A DNA stretch of 64,000 bases from Paragordius varius. Lineage: Eukaryota; Nematomorpha. The number at the start of each line of letters is the position of its first letter. Within the stretch, counting starts at the first letter, position 1. Positions 13,388 to 25,810 of the stretch are shown here, one piece after another. The notes under the pieces are model-generated. The model was not told the origin of the DNA, ran no database searches, and saw only the letters and a program-made list of their open reading frames with translations. The stretch spans positions 14,074,001-14,138,000 of the forward strand of contig OZ176051.1 of assembly GCA_964247055.1 (NCBI GenBank). Direction: 5' to 3'. The position numbers and the translations under genes are program-made.

Positions 13388-14737
13388 TCAGATAGTTACA
13401 ATTTCATAAAACTTTATGATGAAAGATTCAATGACAATCAGATCATATAGAGTTCTGGCAAATAAATGTTGAACGCATGACATAAAACTGTAGGGGTGTG
13501 TCGTGGCAAACCTCCACAGGAAAACATATAATTTTTATGATGTTGGCTTATCGGAAAACTATTTTATTTGTAATAAGCCGGAGAAACCATACTGCAATCT
13601 TTAGTATAAACAGTGTCTATAAAACCCTTGAAATATAGATATTCTGATTTTAGCCCGTACGAATAAATTATTTACACTCGTAGAAATGGCAAAATTTGCA
13701 CACTTTTATTAAACAAGACTTTTTTGGTAAAAGCTTAATTCTTTTTAACAAAAAACATTACTATATATATTTATATATATTATAAAGTGGATATAAAAGC
13801 ATAACAATTTTTATAGAATTTTAAATTCACTGATGAAATATAGATGTTCTGGCTTTTGGCTCCTATAAAGAAACTTATTTACCCTCATGTTGTTAGTGCT
13901 CCCTAAAGTTCCATGGCCTTTTGGGGTAGTTATATATCCCCCGATTTAAAATGTATCTTTAGTCTAGGTGCATTATACAAATTTTTTTTAAAAAATATAT
14001 TGTAAAATTTCTTAGAAAAATTTTTCCACTTTTTTATTATTTTATTTAATCGCTAATGCAACAGGCAAATAAATGTATATATGGTTAGATAATGTAAATA
14101 GTTAATTTAACAGGCTTTCAGGCTACATTTCACCAGAAAAAACTTGATATATTTTGATTTTAATATCGGCTGTTTGTTTCGATCTTGTTTGAGAGCTGTC
14201 CCAATTTCAGACTCTAGAAGTTATAAATATGTAAAAAATATAAGCTCTTTTATCTAATTCATGAGAACAATGTTTGACAATAAATCTTAACTAAAATTAC
14301 TTTCAAAACAATGGTTAATTTACATTGAGCTCTGGGATATAAAACTACCCCAAAAGGTAATTTAGGACAAAATGGAAAGGTAATGAAGTGTTAAACAAAT
14401 TTTTGTGAAAAATTAATGCATTCTAAAAAATACACTAAAATATAATAAAACGAGGGTTTTTTTTTCAAGAAGGACGGAACCCTTTGGATAGATCTGGGCC
14501 ATAAGCATTGGTCCTGCTAAACAGATTGTTTTCTACAAGAGAAATTTAACTTTTCAAAGGTCCTATCGATTTCATAAACTTGTTGAAAAATTGACCATGC
14601 GGTATAGCCAACTTCATGTGGGCGTCTGTAACGTGTCAGGCAAATCATAGATAATTTGTGCGCAAACAGTCGATAAGTGGAGTCGTTTGTATGACAATAT
14701 ATGGATAAAATTTATTATTGTAGTCATACAACATGAA
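13388..14737. other. Upstream region of Mondo and non-coding sequence
   Basis: It presumably holds the Mondo promoter and 5' UTR. Otherwise it is AT-rich with no gene I can support. No E-box pair of the ChoRE type was recognised by eye. Confidence 0.35.
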
Positions 14738-15310
14738 ATGGAGGTTGATGATGGGTGAATTTTGAATAGTAAAGAAAGGTGCAAATATTTGGGGGCAATA
14801 TTAAGTTCTTATGGATCATTGACCGACGATATTAATTTAAGAATAAAGAGCAATTGGGTAAATTGGAAAAAAATTTCAAGCGTGTTATGTGATCGAAATA
14901 TTGATGTTAGAGTGAAAGGTAAGATATACAGTTAGTTGTTCAATCCACAATGATGTATTATTCACAGACGTGGGGCGTCAAAAAATCCGAAGAGAGACAA
15001 TTTAGTCACGGATGAAGTGTAGGGTAACAAGAGAGAACAAAGTCAAGAATAGATATATACGTGAGCATAGTTGTTATATTAATAGTGGAAAAAATGACAA
15101 AAAAAAGGCTACATCGGTTTGGGCACATTGAAAGGAGAGATTCCAATTTTATTGCAAAAATAGAGAGGGCGGCCTAAAACGAGATTAGACACAATAAAAA
15201 GAGAGCTAGCAGAATCCGTGCTAAAAGCAGAAGATGCTATAGAGAGAGCTATGAGATAGGTTGTCTAACATGACCGCTCTCATGGTTGAAAACATGTAAT
15301 GTAATTAATA
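14738..15310 (+). mobile_element. LINE reverse transcriptase, C-terminal part (decayed)
   Basis: The plus strand reads, through several frames, as the part of a non-LTR reverse transcriptase that follows the catalytic core. Landmarks are CKYLGAILSSYGS, then LRIKSNW, and a later GGLKRD-like stretch typical of the C-terminal tail. Stops and frame changes make it a dead copy. This piece would follow directly on the minus-strand piece at 15780-17128 in an intact element, but it lies in the opposite orientation. Confidence 0.65.
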
Positions 15311-15779
15311 AAGAGGTTTGGGTTTATTGCATAAAGTATAGTTTTTATTTTTTTAGCTTGTTGTAACTTTATCGAATTTGTTTTGAAAGCCATTGCTTCT
15401 GTTACTTTTAGAACGGATTGTATGGGGGGTTGTGTCTATTTGGATTTGAATGAGATGTAGTTATTGTTTAAAATACTTTTGAGTTTGTGATATTTAGACC
15501 ACGCATTATTTGTTTATTTATAGTAAGTTCAAGGCCTTCACTAGCAGAACGTCACCCAAATATGTCATACTTTGTACCGTTTCACAAGGTTCTTCATTGC
15601 ATATATTTGTGGAGGGGCGCGGTGCAATTGCACATATATAAAATCGTGATCTAATTTTTTTCCACTGAGAGCATTTTTTGTGCCCATTTTTTACATTTGA
15701 GACATAAATTTTTATTGGTTTTAGACTTCTTTATTAATTATTAAATAGGGTCATTTAATTGGATTATATCTATTATCAT

Positions 15780-17128
15780 TCATTAATTTTGTTTTTGATA
15801 CATTAACCTTAAGGTTAAACATCTCTAGCCGTTTTCTCCATCTCGTCAGATTAGTATTGTCTTTCACTCTTTTCCATTAATGCCAAGTCGTCGGCATAAA
15901 GGATGTTGTATGTTAAGCCTTGATTATCTAAAGGGTTTAGTGATTACATTTATGATAGTAAAATCTTAAGAGCAAGCCTTGATGCAGCCCATTAATTGAG
16001 GGAGAATCGAAGTACCTTACGCTTGTAGCCACCTGAGCTAGGTACTCGGTATACAATGCCATTATTGATTTATCAATCCATTCGTCATGCCTTTGTTTCG
16101 TAGTGTTCAGGGAATTAGAGATCGAGGTACCGAATCGAATGCCTTTTCAAGATCGACGAAGGCATAAGCTAAGGGGCGATTTCGAGGGTGGTCTTGTTGA
16201 AGTTGTTTTAGTTTAAAAATAGCCTCTGTGGTTACTGTTGGGTAAAAAGCTGCTTTTGCATTTCAATATCTATCCTATCTTTTAATTTATTTAGTAAAAT
16301 AAGCTCAAATAGTTTCATACCACGTTCGAGTATTAAATCTGTCTCCTTGTTACATTCTTTTGGAGTTATTATATCGTTAATTATACTCTCAAATATATTA
16401 TTCAGTATCGGTGTGATAAGTTTTGATTCAGCGCTAATCATTTCTATCGTAAATTCTGAGGGTTCCGAAACTTTGTTCCTTTTCATGTAACGAATCGCTT
16501 TTTTCAATATCATCCTCCGTAAACTGTTCAGCACAGCTCAATACATGTGTCAAACCTGGTAAAACATTATTATTATCATTGTTGAATATTTTGTGAAAAT
16601 GGTTCATCCAAATTTGTTTTATAACGATATCGTCATAAGATAGTGCTGTTGGGTTGTTTTAGGGCTTGTTTTGATAAAATAGAAGTTGAGTCCTTGATTG
16701 ATCTGTATATGGATTGTGATTTAATTTGAGCATCCATTTTTAAACCTGCTTCGTGACCCTTTTTACTTATCATTTCCCTTATTGTTTTGCGACATTTTTT
16801 ATTTTCAATGAAATATTCTAATTTGGATTCGGCTGTTTCGGCTTTCCATTTCTTAAAAGGTAACTTTATCAATCTAACATAATCCTTAATAGCAAACGTC
16901 CCACCACCATTTAAACTTGATGTTATTTACCTTTTTACAACATCCTGCAACCTTTTCCAGTGATGTAACACATAATAATCTGACGGTGCACCAATTAATA
17001 CAGTCGGAAGAGACCTTGTCTAATACTAACCTTTTAATGTCGTAAATGGATGTTTTGGTTAACGGATGATACTGTGTTAGATGGGTGATGTATATTAATT
17101 TTAATATCTGCAACAACTTATGTTGCAA
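15780..17128 (-). mobile_element. LINE (endonuclease-reverse transcriptase type), middle part, decayed
   Basis: On the minus strand the piece runs from the linker after the endonuclease (KFKWWWDVCY near 16890, then LPFKKWKAETAES) through the reverse transcriptase. The catalytic boxes AFVDLEKAFDSVPR (near 16150) and ILYADDLALM (near 15890) are plain. Open stretches remain at 16232-16534, 16633-16872 and 16886-17128. The reading frame is interrupted several times. The endonuclease start is missing, and the 3' part lies inverted next door. Confidence 0.75.
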
Positions 17129-17225
17129 TGGCAGTTTTTGTTCTTATATTTGTAAAAGTCTTTTTAAAGAAAAGCTTGAGATAATCAAATCGATAGCAGT
17201 GCTTTATTTGCCTGGTGGAATATTT

Positions 17226-17576
17226 ACATTGTGTGCATAATTTTTTTCATGAGATAGCTTATGTCTAGCGATTTGCCGTAAATTTTTTTATTTGTTTACG
17301 ACCTAGATTTTGAAATATTGAGATATTGAGAGAAAATGGAAATCGGGCAGAAAGTGAAAAAGTAAATAAAGGATAATTCAAAAATAATGATAAAAGTTGA
17401 GATATTATGTTTATTATTAGCTATTTTCTATATAAATAACCATCATATTAGGGTTTGTATAATATCTCTCAAAAGATGGCATTCTTTTAACATACTTAAA
17501 AAACAAAATTTATATGAAACTATATTAAAATAATTTTTATTATTATTTGCTAACTACACTCACTATCAAAATATTA

Positions 17577-17621
<45 letters not shown>

Positions 17622-18345
17622 GTAAATAAAACTGATTCAATATAAAACTATAAAATATTTTTTATTTTTTCATTTTTGTCATCTGGTTTATGTGTGTATA
17701 AAAAATTTCCTGTTTATTTTCTAGTCTTACATGTGCGGGAATCATAAAGTATATAAATTAAAACAAAATAGGATTTACGAGTGGTGGAAAATCAACCAAA
17801 ATTCCGTATATCCCAGTAATATTAATTTATGTTAAAAAAACTCGTTACAGGGATTTGTAAGGATTGTTGGTTGATTTTCCACTACTTGTGAATATTTTGT
17901 ATTAATTTATATACTTTTTACCCGATCATGTAAGACTACAAAATAAACAGTACATTTTATACACCCATAAACCAGATGTGACAAAAAATAAAAAAAAATA
18001 TTTTTTAGTTTTATTTTGATATATAAGTTTTTACTGAATTAAATATGAATATTAAGATTTTAATAGTGAGTTAAGTATAACCGCGATTTTATAGAAATTC
18101 TAATTAATTATTTTTGGCTATTTGTATATTGAAAATAGCTCCTAAAATGATAATAAACCATAATATATTGATTTTTATTATTATTGTTTGAATTATTCTT
18201 AATTATCTTTAATTTTCACTTTTTGCCCGATTTGATAATCTAAACTAGGTCGTCAAAAATTAATTGCGGTAAATTTCGCTGGTGAGCTATCTCATGAAAA
18301 AAAATTTTTTGTTAAATAAATTAACCCTTTTTTTGCACACAGTGT
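17226..18345. mobile_element. Palindromic MITE, family P, copy A
   Basis: The element is about 1.12 kb with inverted ends of the form CACTGTGTGCAAAA and arms of roughly 500 bp meeting near 17.82 kb. The centre contains GTGGAAAATCAACCAA and its reverse complement. AT dinucleotides flank it, so a TA target duplication as in Tc1/mariner elements is possible. It has no coding capacity. Two relatives lie at 45674 and 51420. Confidence 0.75.
17583..17618. repeat. (AT)n microsatellite
   Basis: A run of AT preceded by short CA repeats, inside an arm of MITE copy A. Similar runs lie at 18354-18384, 19035-19058, 30735-30765, 59018-59040, 61200-61220 and 62402-62431. Confidence 0.9.
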
Positions 18346-18350
18346 ATGTA

Positions 18351-18384
<34 letters not shown>

Positions 18385-18387
<3 letters not shown>

Positions 18388-19271
18388 GATCGATTTGGTT
18401 AAATTCTTAAGCATTTAAATATCTCAAACTTAAATAAAAGTGAACTTTAATAGGCATATTTTTGCACTTTTGAGTATTTTATGTATAATACATGAAAATT
18501 TTTTATCAGAATAAATTAAATAAAAAACTGCTTTTAGGCCAAATTATGTAGCAAACTAGTGTTAAGTCTGATTTGTTTAATAACATATCCTTCAATACAG
18601 TTAAAATTTTTATGAGCTAATTTATCAAGTCTTGCTGACTATTATTAAATTTAATAGTTTCTTTTGTAGAACTGGTTTTAAATTTTCATTTACTTTTTGC
18701 CGATTTTCCATATTTTTGTCCATTCACCATTTTAGAACATGCTCTGACCCTTTTCACCTTGCATAGTTTCCAACACGTCTAAAAAATTTTAACGCATTGC
18801 GATAAATTCGAAAAGAAAAACCAAATAAATAAATTTTTAATAAAGTATTTTATATATCATTAATAAAATATATCCAACATTAAAGATAAAATTTTGCAAT
18901 TCTTTAATTACCAGATAGAATTATTTGCATTTTCATATACACAGCTGTATTGAGGTAATGTGAAACACGATAGAAATATTATAGTGTAATACTGGGTTAT
19001 TTTGGAAAAATTAGATTTTAATTACATAATTTTTTATATATATATATATATATATATTAATAAATAATAGTTATTTTATGTAACCATAAAGTATAGCTTT
19101 AATGATTTTTATATATTTAATTTTATCATAATTGTTGAAATAACATGTTAAAATATTGTTATTATATTTATCAGATGTTTTAATAAATGGATAAGATAGT
19201 AAGGTAATATTTTTTGGGGGTCATTACATATTTGGTTTAGCGATCAGGATGATTTTGATATTTTTTTAATT

Positions 19272-19275
<4 letters not shown>
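18385..19275. other. Non-coding AT-rich stretch with a dispersed repeat piece
   Basis: About 18480-18590 matches 32755-32850 in inverted orientation (shared GCAAACTAGTG-like core followed by an A/T tract). Beyond that I see no gene. Confidence 0.4.

Positions 19276-19313
<38 letters not shown>
19276..19313. repeat. (AT)n microsatellite
   Basis: An uninterrupted TA run of nearly 40 bases, the longest in the window. Confidence 0.9.
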
Positions 19314-19315
<2 letters not shown>

Positions 19316-19969
19316 TCTAATAGAATGTGTTAAATATTTTTCGAGGTTCAATGATTGCTAAAATAATTGATTGGTTTTATTGATTTAGGCGATTTGGATA
19401 TACGATAATTTATTTCTATTATATAAGATGAAATAATATATTTTAAATATATGGGGACATCGATTGCACTCTATATATAAATTACTTTTTAAATAATTGC
19501 TTTCATGAAAGTTTTCTTTATATTAAGTATCTAGGGCCGAAAAGAAAATACCTATTCCTGTAAATTTTTCAAAGATTAATATTTGGCATTTTTCATTCAA
19601 CAATTAAAAAATGTTATAAGTTTTTTTAATAAAAATAAAGATGATCTCATCAATTTAGAAGAAATTATCAAATATTTATTTTATACATCTTTCCGGTCAA
19701 AAAAACTCCAGAGGCATCAATCTGAGGCAATTTTTTTGAGCAAACCGAAAATTTATTCATCCAAAAGCAAACATTTTTTTGCAAAAATAATTTTTATTTC
19801 ATGACATTTTTTATTAAGTATTAATTAATTTTTATCCTTGATTTATTAAAAATTATATTATATATGATTTGTATTGATGTACATTAATATTTGATGGTAG
19901 TTTGATTTTCAAACATTTATATTTTCCTCCCTACCTTAATGCAGTAATATTCACCAAATATACCATTTC
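19314..19969. other. AT-rich stretch before the foldback pair
   Basis: An open stretch at 19583-19804 has no start context or family resemblance and is rich in Lys, Phe and Asn, as chance frames in this composition are. I see no gene. Confidence 0.4.
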
Positions 19970-21165
19970 CCAGTCTAAAAAATGTTTTCCCAGTCAATCG
20001 AAACATCTTCTCAATCAATCGAAACGTTTCCCAATCAATAAAAACGTTTTCCCAGTCAATAACTTTTCCCAGTCAATAAAAATGATTTTATTTTTGATGA
20101 TAAATATCAAAACAGGATATAAAAATAACTTTATTATTTTTAATAAAAAAAACAATTATTGAATGACAATTTTTCCAATTACGTTTCAGTCACAATCATA
20201 ATGACTTCTTCTTTAAAAGATATATTTTTTGGAATTTGAGTATTTTTAAGATAATATTCAAATTTTATCGATGGCTCGCATTAATATTTGCAGCTAACTT
20301 TTAATAGTTACTGATGAAATAAAAAATTCAAAATATACCATTTTCATCTCAAATTGGTCATTTAATTCTTCAAAACTTTAAAACATGTCAAGTTTGCGAT
20401 AAAAATATTGTCGGAAAGTAATATCTAAAAATTTTTTTAGATAAAAATGTTTTTGATTTAAAAATATTTTATAAAAAAGGATACAACACAATGTTTTCGC
20501 GGGCCTCGTTTTTAACTCAAAAAGCACAGCGTTCCGCATTCGAATTATATGCGGACATTCATAAATAAATTATTCGATTTTAGACATAAGACTGTAATAT
20601 ACAAACACAATATAACAAATTTTTTTTTCCTTGCCAATTAATCGACTCATTCAGAATAATTGCGTATGAATTTTGCTAAGATTTTGTGAGCTAATTTTTG
20701 CATATGGATTTCCAAATTTTTCGCGGGCCGCACAAAGAAACTCGGAGGGCCGCGCTTGGCCACCCCTGGGATGAATATTATATAAATTAAGGTAAAATTT
20801 ATGTTTAAAATCTAATATGAAGTGTTAAATGACCTTTGAGAAAAAATGGTTTTTGAAAAAAAATTTATTATTTCATCCGTAACTATAGATTTTATAAGTT
20901 GGCCGCAAATATTAATGCCAACCATCGTATTATCTTAAAAATATCTCGAATTCCAAAAATATTAATTTTAAATAATAAGTACTGGAATGGAGAAATTGTC
21001 ATTCAATAATTGTGTTTTTATATAAAAAATAATATCCTAATATTACTCTGATAATAATTAACAGTTATTTTTATATCTTGTTTTGATATTTATCATCAAA
21101 AATAAAACCGTTTTCATTGACTGGGAAAACGTTTCGATTGACTGGAAAAATGTTTTGATTGACAA
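19970..21165. mobile_element. Foldback element, family F, first palindrome
   Basis: Subterminal tandem units of about 20 bp (CCCAGTCAATCGAAACGTTT and variants) open it at 19970-20090. They reappear inverted at 21100-21180. Between them, arms of about 350 bp mirror each other (for example 20180-20400 against 20800-21030) around a hAT-type core at 20478-20769. There is no coding capacity. Long arms with internal tandem repeats are the layout of Foldback/Galileo-class DNA elements, but I assign no named family. Confidence 0.7.
20478..20769. mobile_element. hAT-type MITE core in the first palindrome
   Basis: The right end reads GCGGGCCGC...TTGGCCACCCCTG, a hAT-style terminus. The left end is a worn form beginning near 20478 (TTTTCGCGGGCC). 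An inverted copy lies at 21580-21872. Confidence 0.6.
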
Positions 21166-22240
21166 GGAAAACGTTTTCCCAGTCAATAAAAGCGGTTTTA
21201 TTTTTGATGATAAATATCAGAACAAGATATAAAAATAACCTTTAATCATTATCAGAGTAATATGAGGATATTATTTTTTATAAAAACACAATTATTGAAT
21301 GACAATTTTTCCAATTATATTCCAGTGCAAAATCATTAATGACTTATTCTTTAAAACTTATATTTTTGGAATTCGAGATATTTTTAAGATAATATTTTTT
21401 ATTTTATTGATGGTTCGCATTAATATTTGCGGCTTACTTACAAAATCTATAGTTACGGAGGAAATAATAAAATTTATAAAAATATACCATTTTTACCTCA
21501 AAGGTCATTTAACACTTCATATTTGATCTCAAATATAAATTTTACCCTAATTTTATAATATTTATCATTTGGTTAATCCGATGCCTTAGGCGGCCTTCCG
21601 AGTATCTTTGTGCGGCCGCGAAAAAATTGGAAATCCATATGCAAAAATATGCCTACAAAATCTTAGTAATATTCATATTTCTTACGCAAATATTATGAAT
21701 GAGTCTATTAAATTCGTAACGAATTAAAAAAAATATTGTGTTTGTATTTTACAGTCTTATTAATCGAAAAATTATGTGAATGCCCGTATATATTTCCAAT
21801 GCAGAACGGTGTGCTTTTTGAGTTAAAAATGCGGCCCGCGAAGACATTTGGTTGCACACCCCTGTTTTAGTCAAATATGTTATATTAATGCGAACCATCA
21901 ATAAAATAAAAAATATTATCTTAAAAACATCTCAAATTCCAAAAATATAACTTACAAAGAATAAGTCATTAATGATTGTGCACTGGAATATACTTTTGTC
22001 AATCAATAATTGTGTTTTTATAAAAAATATTATCCTAATATTACGCTGATAATGGTGAAAGTTGTTTTTATATTCTTGTTTTGATATTTATCATCCAAAA
22101 TAAAACCGTTTTTATTGACTGGGAAAACATTTCGATTGACTGGGAAAAGGTTATTGACTGAGAAAACGTTTCGATTGACTGGAAACGTTTCGATTGATTG
22201 GGAAAATGTTTTGATTGACTGGGAAAACGTTTATTTTGAC
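21166..22240. mobile_element. Foldback element, family F, second palindrome
   Basis: It repeats the plan of the first: tandem GTTTTCCCAGTCAATA units at 21170-21200, arms at about 21210-21570 and 21890-22080 mirroring each other, and a dense array of ATTGACTGGGAAAACGTTTCG units at 22110-22230. The two palindromes abut and share the middle array. Confidence 0.7.
21580..21872. mobile_element. hAT-type MITE core in the second palindrome
   Basis: It carries GCGGCCTTCCGAG at the left and GTTGCACACCCCTG at the right. It is the inverted counterpart of 20478-20769. Confidence 0.6.
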
Positions 22241-22259
22241 TGATAAATGGATATATTAT

Positions 22260-22790
22260 GTATGGTAAAAATAAAATTTTTTCTTATGGGCCGTGCACGA
22301 AATAATGCCAATAAATATAATAGAGCTCTTGAAATCCATTTGCCATATTTATACTTTTCAGGAGTTAGCTTTGGGGGAATTGGATGGTGTATTTTTGACT
22401 TTGAAATTAAAAGAAGAAGAGGCATACCAAAAACTCTTCTTCGTGACCTCCGCTTCAAAGATTTAAAGATGTCTAGACTAACTCTTGGGAAATGTACCTG
22501 AAAATGTGTTTACCCAAACGAGGTGTTAGTCTCAGATGCTACAAAAGATGAGTGATAAAAGAGTAAGGGTTGTTTTAAGCAGATTAGAACAGGCTACAAT
22601 CCGATTGTGCAAGGAGCGACTGCTAATCGCAACAAGGTGTAGTTCATTGTGTTTCTGATAATTAGACCCATCAAAAAATAGCCATTTAAAATGTCCATCA
22701 TTAAATATAACTGAAATCCGATTTTTTAGGATTCATAAAATTTTAAAAGCGTTCTTTTATTAAATTTACATATTATGAATTTGACAAGTT
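22260..22790 (+). repeat. Dispersed repeat G, copy 1 (inverted partner at 31845-32392)
   Basis: Landmarks are GGGCCGTGCACGAAATAATG, CTCCGCTTCAAAGA, ACTAACTCTTGGGA, GGAGCGACT and GAAATCCGATTTTTTAG. All recur in reverse complement at 31845-32392. An open stretch at 22247-22501 is not kept open in the partner, so the repeat is probably non-coding. I cannot assign a class. Confidence 0.6.
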
Positions 22791-22849
22791 AGGAGGTAAA
22801 AATTACCTTGGCAGTACACTTAGGCGAAAAATGATATTGTTAAAAAACC

Positions 22850-24410
22850 GAAATCCAGATACTAATGGTTGGCTTTTACTAAACTATATCTTTTGTTTTT
22901 TGAAACAGATAACTCAAACAAGTGTTTTGGAGCAATTTTATTACAATCTTGCACGTTCGCTCATGTTTGGCAGCGGAAATATCCCATGATTTAACAAAAA
23001 GTTAAAGCTGTAATTTTTGTTCTTAAATTTTAAGTATATTTTAGGGAAGTAATTTCATAATAATGACCACAAACGCTTTACTGAGGAGGATACATATGGT
23101 CATTGAATACAATTATTAGATTACAAAAAAATCAAGATTCGGCTGAGCCCCTATCCAGATTGCTCGCTAACAGCGTTTATGACGAGGAAGATGCCCTAAA
23201 CAATCCGTTTTATCGTTAAATCATGTTTCAATAAGAGAACAGTTTACGAAGCTACAATCCAAGTTAAAACTGACAACATATAATTAAGAGATGAGGATCT
23301 TAAATCTTTTAGGAAACTTAAAAAAGAGCTACAAACTTGCTACAATCTACTTATCCTTAATTATCGATTAGTAATACACGTAATGCAAAACACTATTTTA
23401 ACGCTGTTATCTACCGTACATAATGGGTTAAAATATATGAATCCGGCCCACAGTTATTGGCTCAACATTGCGAACGATATTAGATGGGTAGAGAAATGAG
23501 AGGCCTGATCAACCGACCCAATACCCCTGATGTTCGACCGTACCCATAGAATTTAAATATGCTGACATGGGAACGCTTTCATATAGATGTTGCTGGCCCA
23601 GACAGTATTACTGGTTAGTAATATTTACTGGGTGGATGATCTGGTCAGAGTTTATTCAGAAAATTCCAAATTGCTTGGAAAAACATACCGCTGGATGTGG
23701 ATTTACTTGTCAATCGCTATTTCACATTAAAAGAATCCGAGTCGGTGTTACAACAATTCAATATTTAGCACGCCCACTCTATGATCTAAAGATCAACGGG
23801 TTGGTAGAAAGAGTAATGAAGTTACTAAATATTTTACCAAAACCGAATTGTATGTATGTGAAGTAATGATCGGTTTTTAATATTCCTACAATACCTCCAT
23901 GCGCCGTCAAAAAATTTCTTCCGCTTTGTTCCAAAATATTTGTCCTAGGTAAATTCGACCCCTGCGGAATTAAAACATAGAATAGAACCGGGTCGCAAAT
24001 TTTGGCTCAATCAACCTATTTTCAGCAAAATGTTGAAGGGGTAATGGAAGGCATCTTAGAAAGAAATTTCTTTTTTAATGAAGGACATTTAGGGAGTCAG
24101 CTGAAAATACGCGGATCAACTGCGAAAAGGATTAAATTATCTCGGTACTTCCGGAGTAAATAGTATCAATCTCATGCTTAGCCAACTTCTACAGCTGAAT
24201 TTCATACCACAATCTACTACGCACCTTCTTTCAAACCAACACAACGCAATCAAAATAGTAAGTTACCTATCTCTAACCAACATGTTGTTAAAAACCCGGA
24301 AAGAATATACCCTCAAGCAACCTGTATTATACAGAACATCAATAACACTAGTCGACAAATTTGAACTTTTTCGAGCACCACCACTCAAATTTTTGAATGA
24401 CTGATTTCAG
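22850..24410 (+). mobile_element. Ty3/gypsy LTR retrotransposon fossil (RNase H to integrase)
   Basis: The plus strand holds worn traces of the pol region of a Ty3/gypsy element in the usual order. An RNase H-like tail appears near 23120-23190 (LSRLLANSVYDEE). An integrase core follows near 23565-23850 (WERFHIDVAGPDS, NGLVERV), and its C-terminal side near 23940-24000. No flanking LTRs were recognised. The copy is clearly broken, with many breaks, and looks old. It is listed as a fossil only. Confidence 0.65.
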
Positions 24411-25079
24411 TGTTCTAAAACCGAATCTGAAAAATATTTGATCCCCCCAATCAGAATTTTAAGATATTACAGGTTTTTTAATTTTTCAAAAACAAGAGAA
24501 AATAGGCAGAAAATCATATATAACTTTATAAAAAAAATTATTATATTATAAAACTAATATCATTTAATAAAGCGTTTTGAACTCTATCTTTTGAATATAA
24601 ATATATCATTTAAATATTAGGGAAAAAAATTAGTACGGGTAATGTTAAAATTTAGTGTTGTTTTAAAGCTAATTTTAAACACGTAGATATTTATCTTAAA
24701 AAAAATACTAAAAAAGGCATTTTGTAGTTTAATTTGGTTCAGATAGGCTATATTTGTTTTGTTAGTTTTGGTTATTTTTAGTACTTATCAGGGTTTTTCT
24801 CTCCGGTTGATTCAAAAATCCTATTATTTATACCTAAAAGATATAATTTATTTTGAAAATGATTGGCTGCGGTATAATTTGAATTTCAGATGGATGTTGG
24901 GCAGCCACTTTTAATACCTGGATGATGGATATCCTACCATAATTTTCTGAACTACAATATGAACACTTGAAATTATCTAATCTTCTTATCCGATTTCATG
25001 GTCAATTTCTATGGATTGGTTAATTTGACATGTCGATTTCCCTAGATTTTGCTGAAGTTAAATGGGTTATATTTTTGCA
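24411..25079. other. AT-rich stretch between the gypsy fossil and a candidate exon
   Basis: I see no feature I can support. A possible splice acceptor precedes GATGGATGTTGG near 24890, but the frame closes quickly. Confidence 0.35.
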
Positions 25080-25209
25080 GGTCTCTCCGGCTCTACGATC
25101 ACATCATTGTATATCCTTTGCCATATCTGGCATAATTATAGGAGCGCTTGGGGGATGTTATTTTGCAGAGCTTGTGCAAGCTCCTCGGATCTATCACACC
25201 ATACATTAG
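25080..25209 (+). CDS. Candidate terminal exon of an unidentified membrane protein, or part of a repeat
   Basis: A polypyrimidine/TTTTTGCAG acceptor is followed by an open frame to a TAG at 25207-25209. It contains the hydrophobic, small-residue-rich stretch FAISGIIIGALGG, which could be a membrane helix. The last codons (IYHTIH) recur at the very first bases of the window, so the end of this sequence is duplicated about 25 kb away. No upstream exon was identified. It may instead be part of a repeat carrying a captured gene end. Confidence 0.25.
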
Positions 25210-25810
25210 TCCTCTTAGATTTTTAATATTTTTGATTTTTAATACTCTTTAGGCCTTAGCAATTTATTTCAATTCTATCTTAAAATTTCGTATTCTCTTT
25301 TATTTATACATAGAATTTTTAATTAATATATTGAATAAATGATATTTAAGTATATTCTATATTTCTATGTTGAATAACAATCCCGTTCGATAAGACGCAT
25401 TTCTCGTGCAAAATAGATAACAACCTTCAGCAGCGATTTTGGACAGTTTATATTTTAATCTAAAGATAGAAAGTTTTATTATATAGATCATTAACATTTT
25501 CTGTATCTTCGTTAATAAAAAATCTTCTGTGGTATCGTATACTGGGGCTGATATATTTGGATCATATTTGTATTTTTGTTTTAAAATTTTAATGAAAAAC
25601 CTGGCTTTGGAATACCACTTGTATCGACTTGTTTGTTTAAATATTTAAATATATGTACACGAGGAATAATTATTTTTAAAATTAAATACAAAATTTAAAA
25701 TTAAATTCTAAAAAAATCCTATTGGCGGCTATTTTTTTTGTTTTGGCCTTTTGGTCCCATTAGGTTACAGAAAATAAAAAAAATGGGGTGGTGAAAACCT
25801 TGTTTAGCAA
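25190..25810. repeat. Duplicated segment matching bases 1-310
   Basis: Shared landmarks in direct orientation include ATCTATCACAC.ATACAT, ACTTGTATCGACTTG, ATATGTACACGAGGAAT, AATCCTATTGG.GGC and ATGGGGTGGTG. This copy has extra sequence at about 25260-25600. The far end of the other copy runs into hAT debris. Confidence 0.65.

Noticed and set aside
19970-22230. CRISPR-like spacing of CCCAGTCAATCGAAACG units
   Set aside because: The units are nearly adjacent, diverged, present on both strands as palindrome arms, and lie in animal DNA. They are foldback subterminal repeats.
22231-22501. Arg-rich open frames on both strands at the start of repeat G
   Set aside because: Neither frame stays open in the partner copy at 31845-32392.
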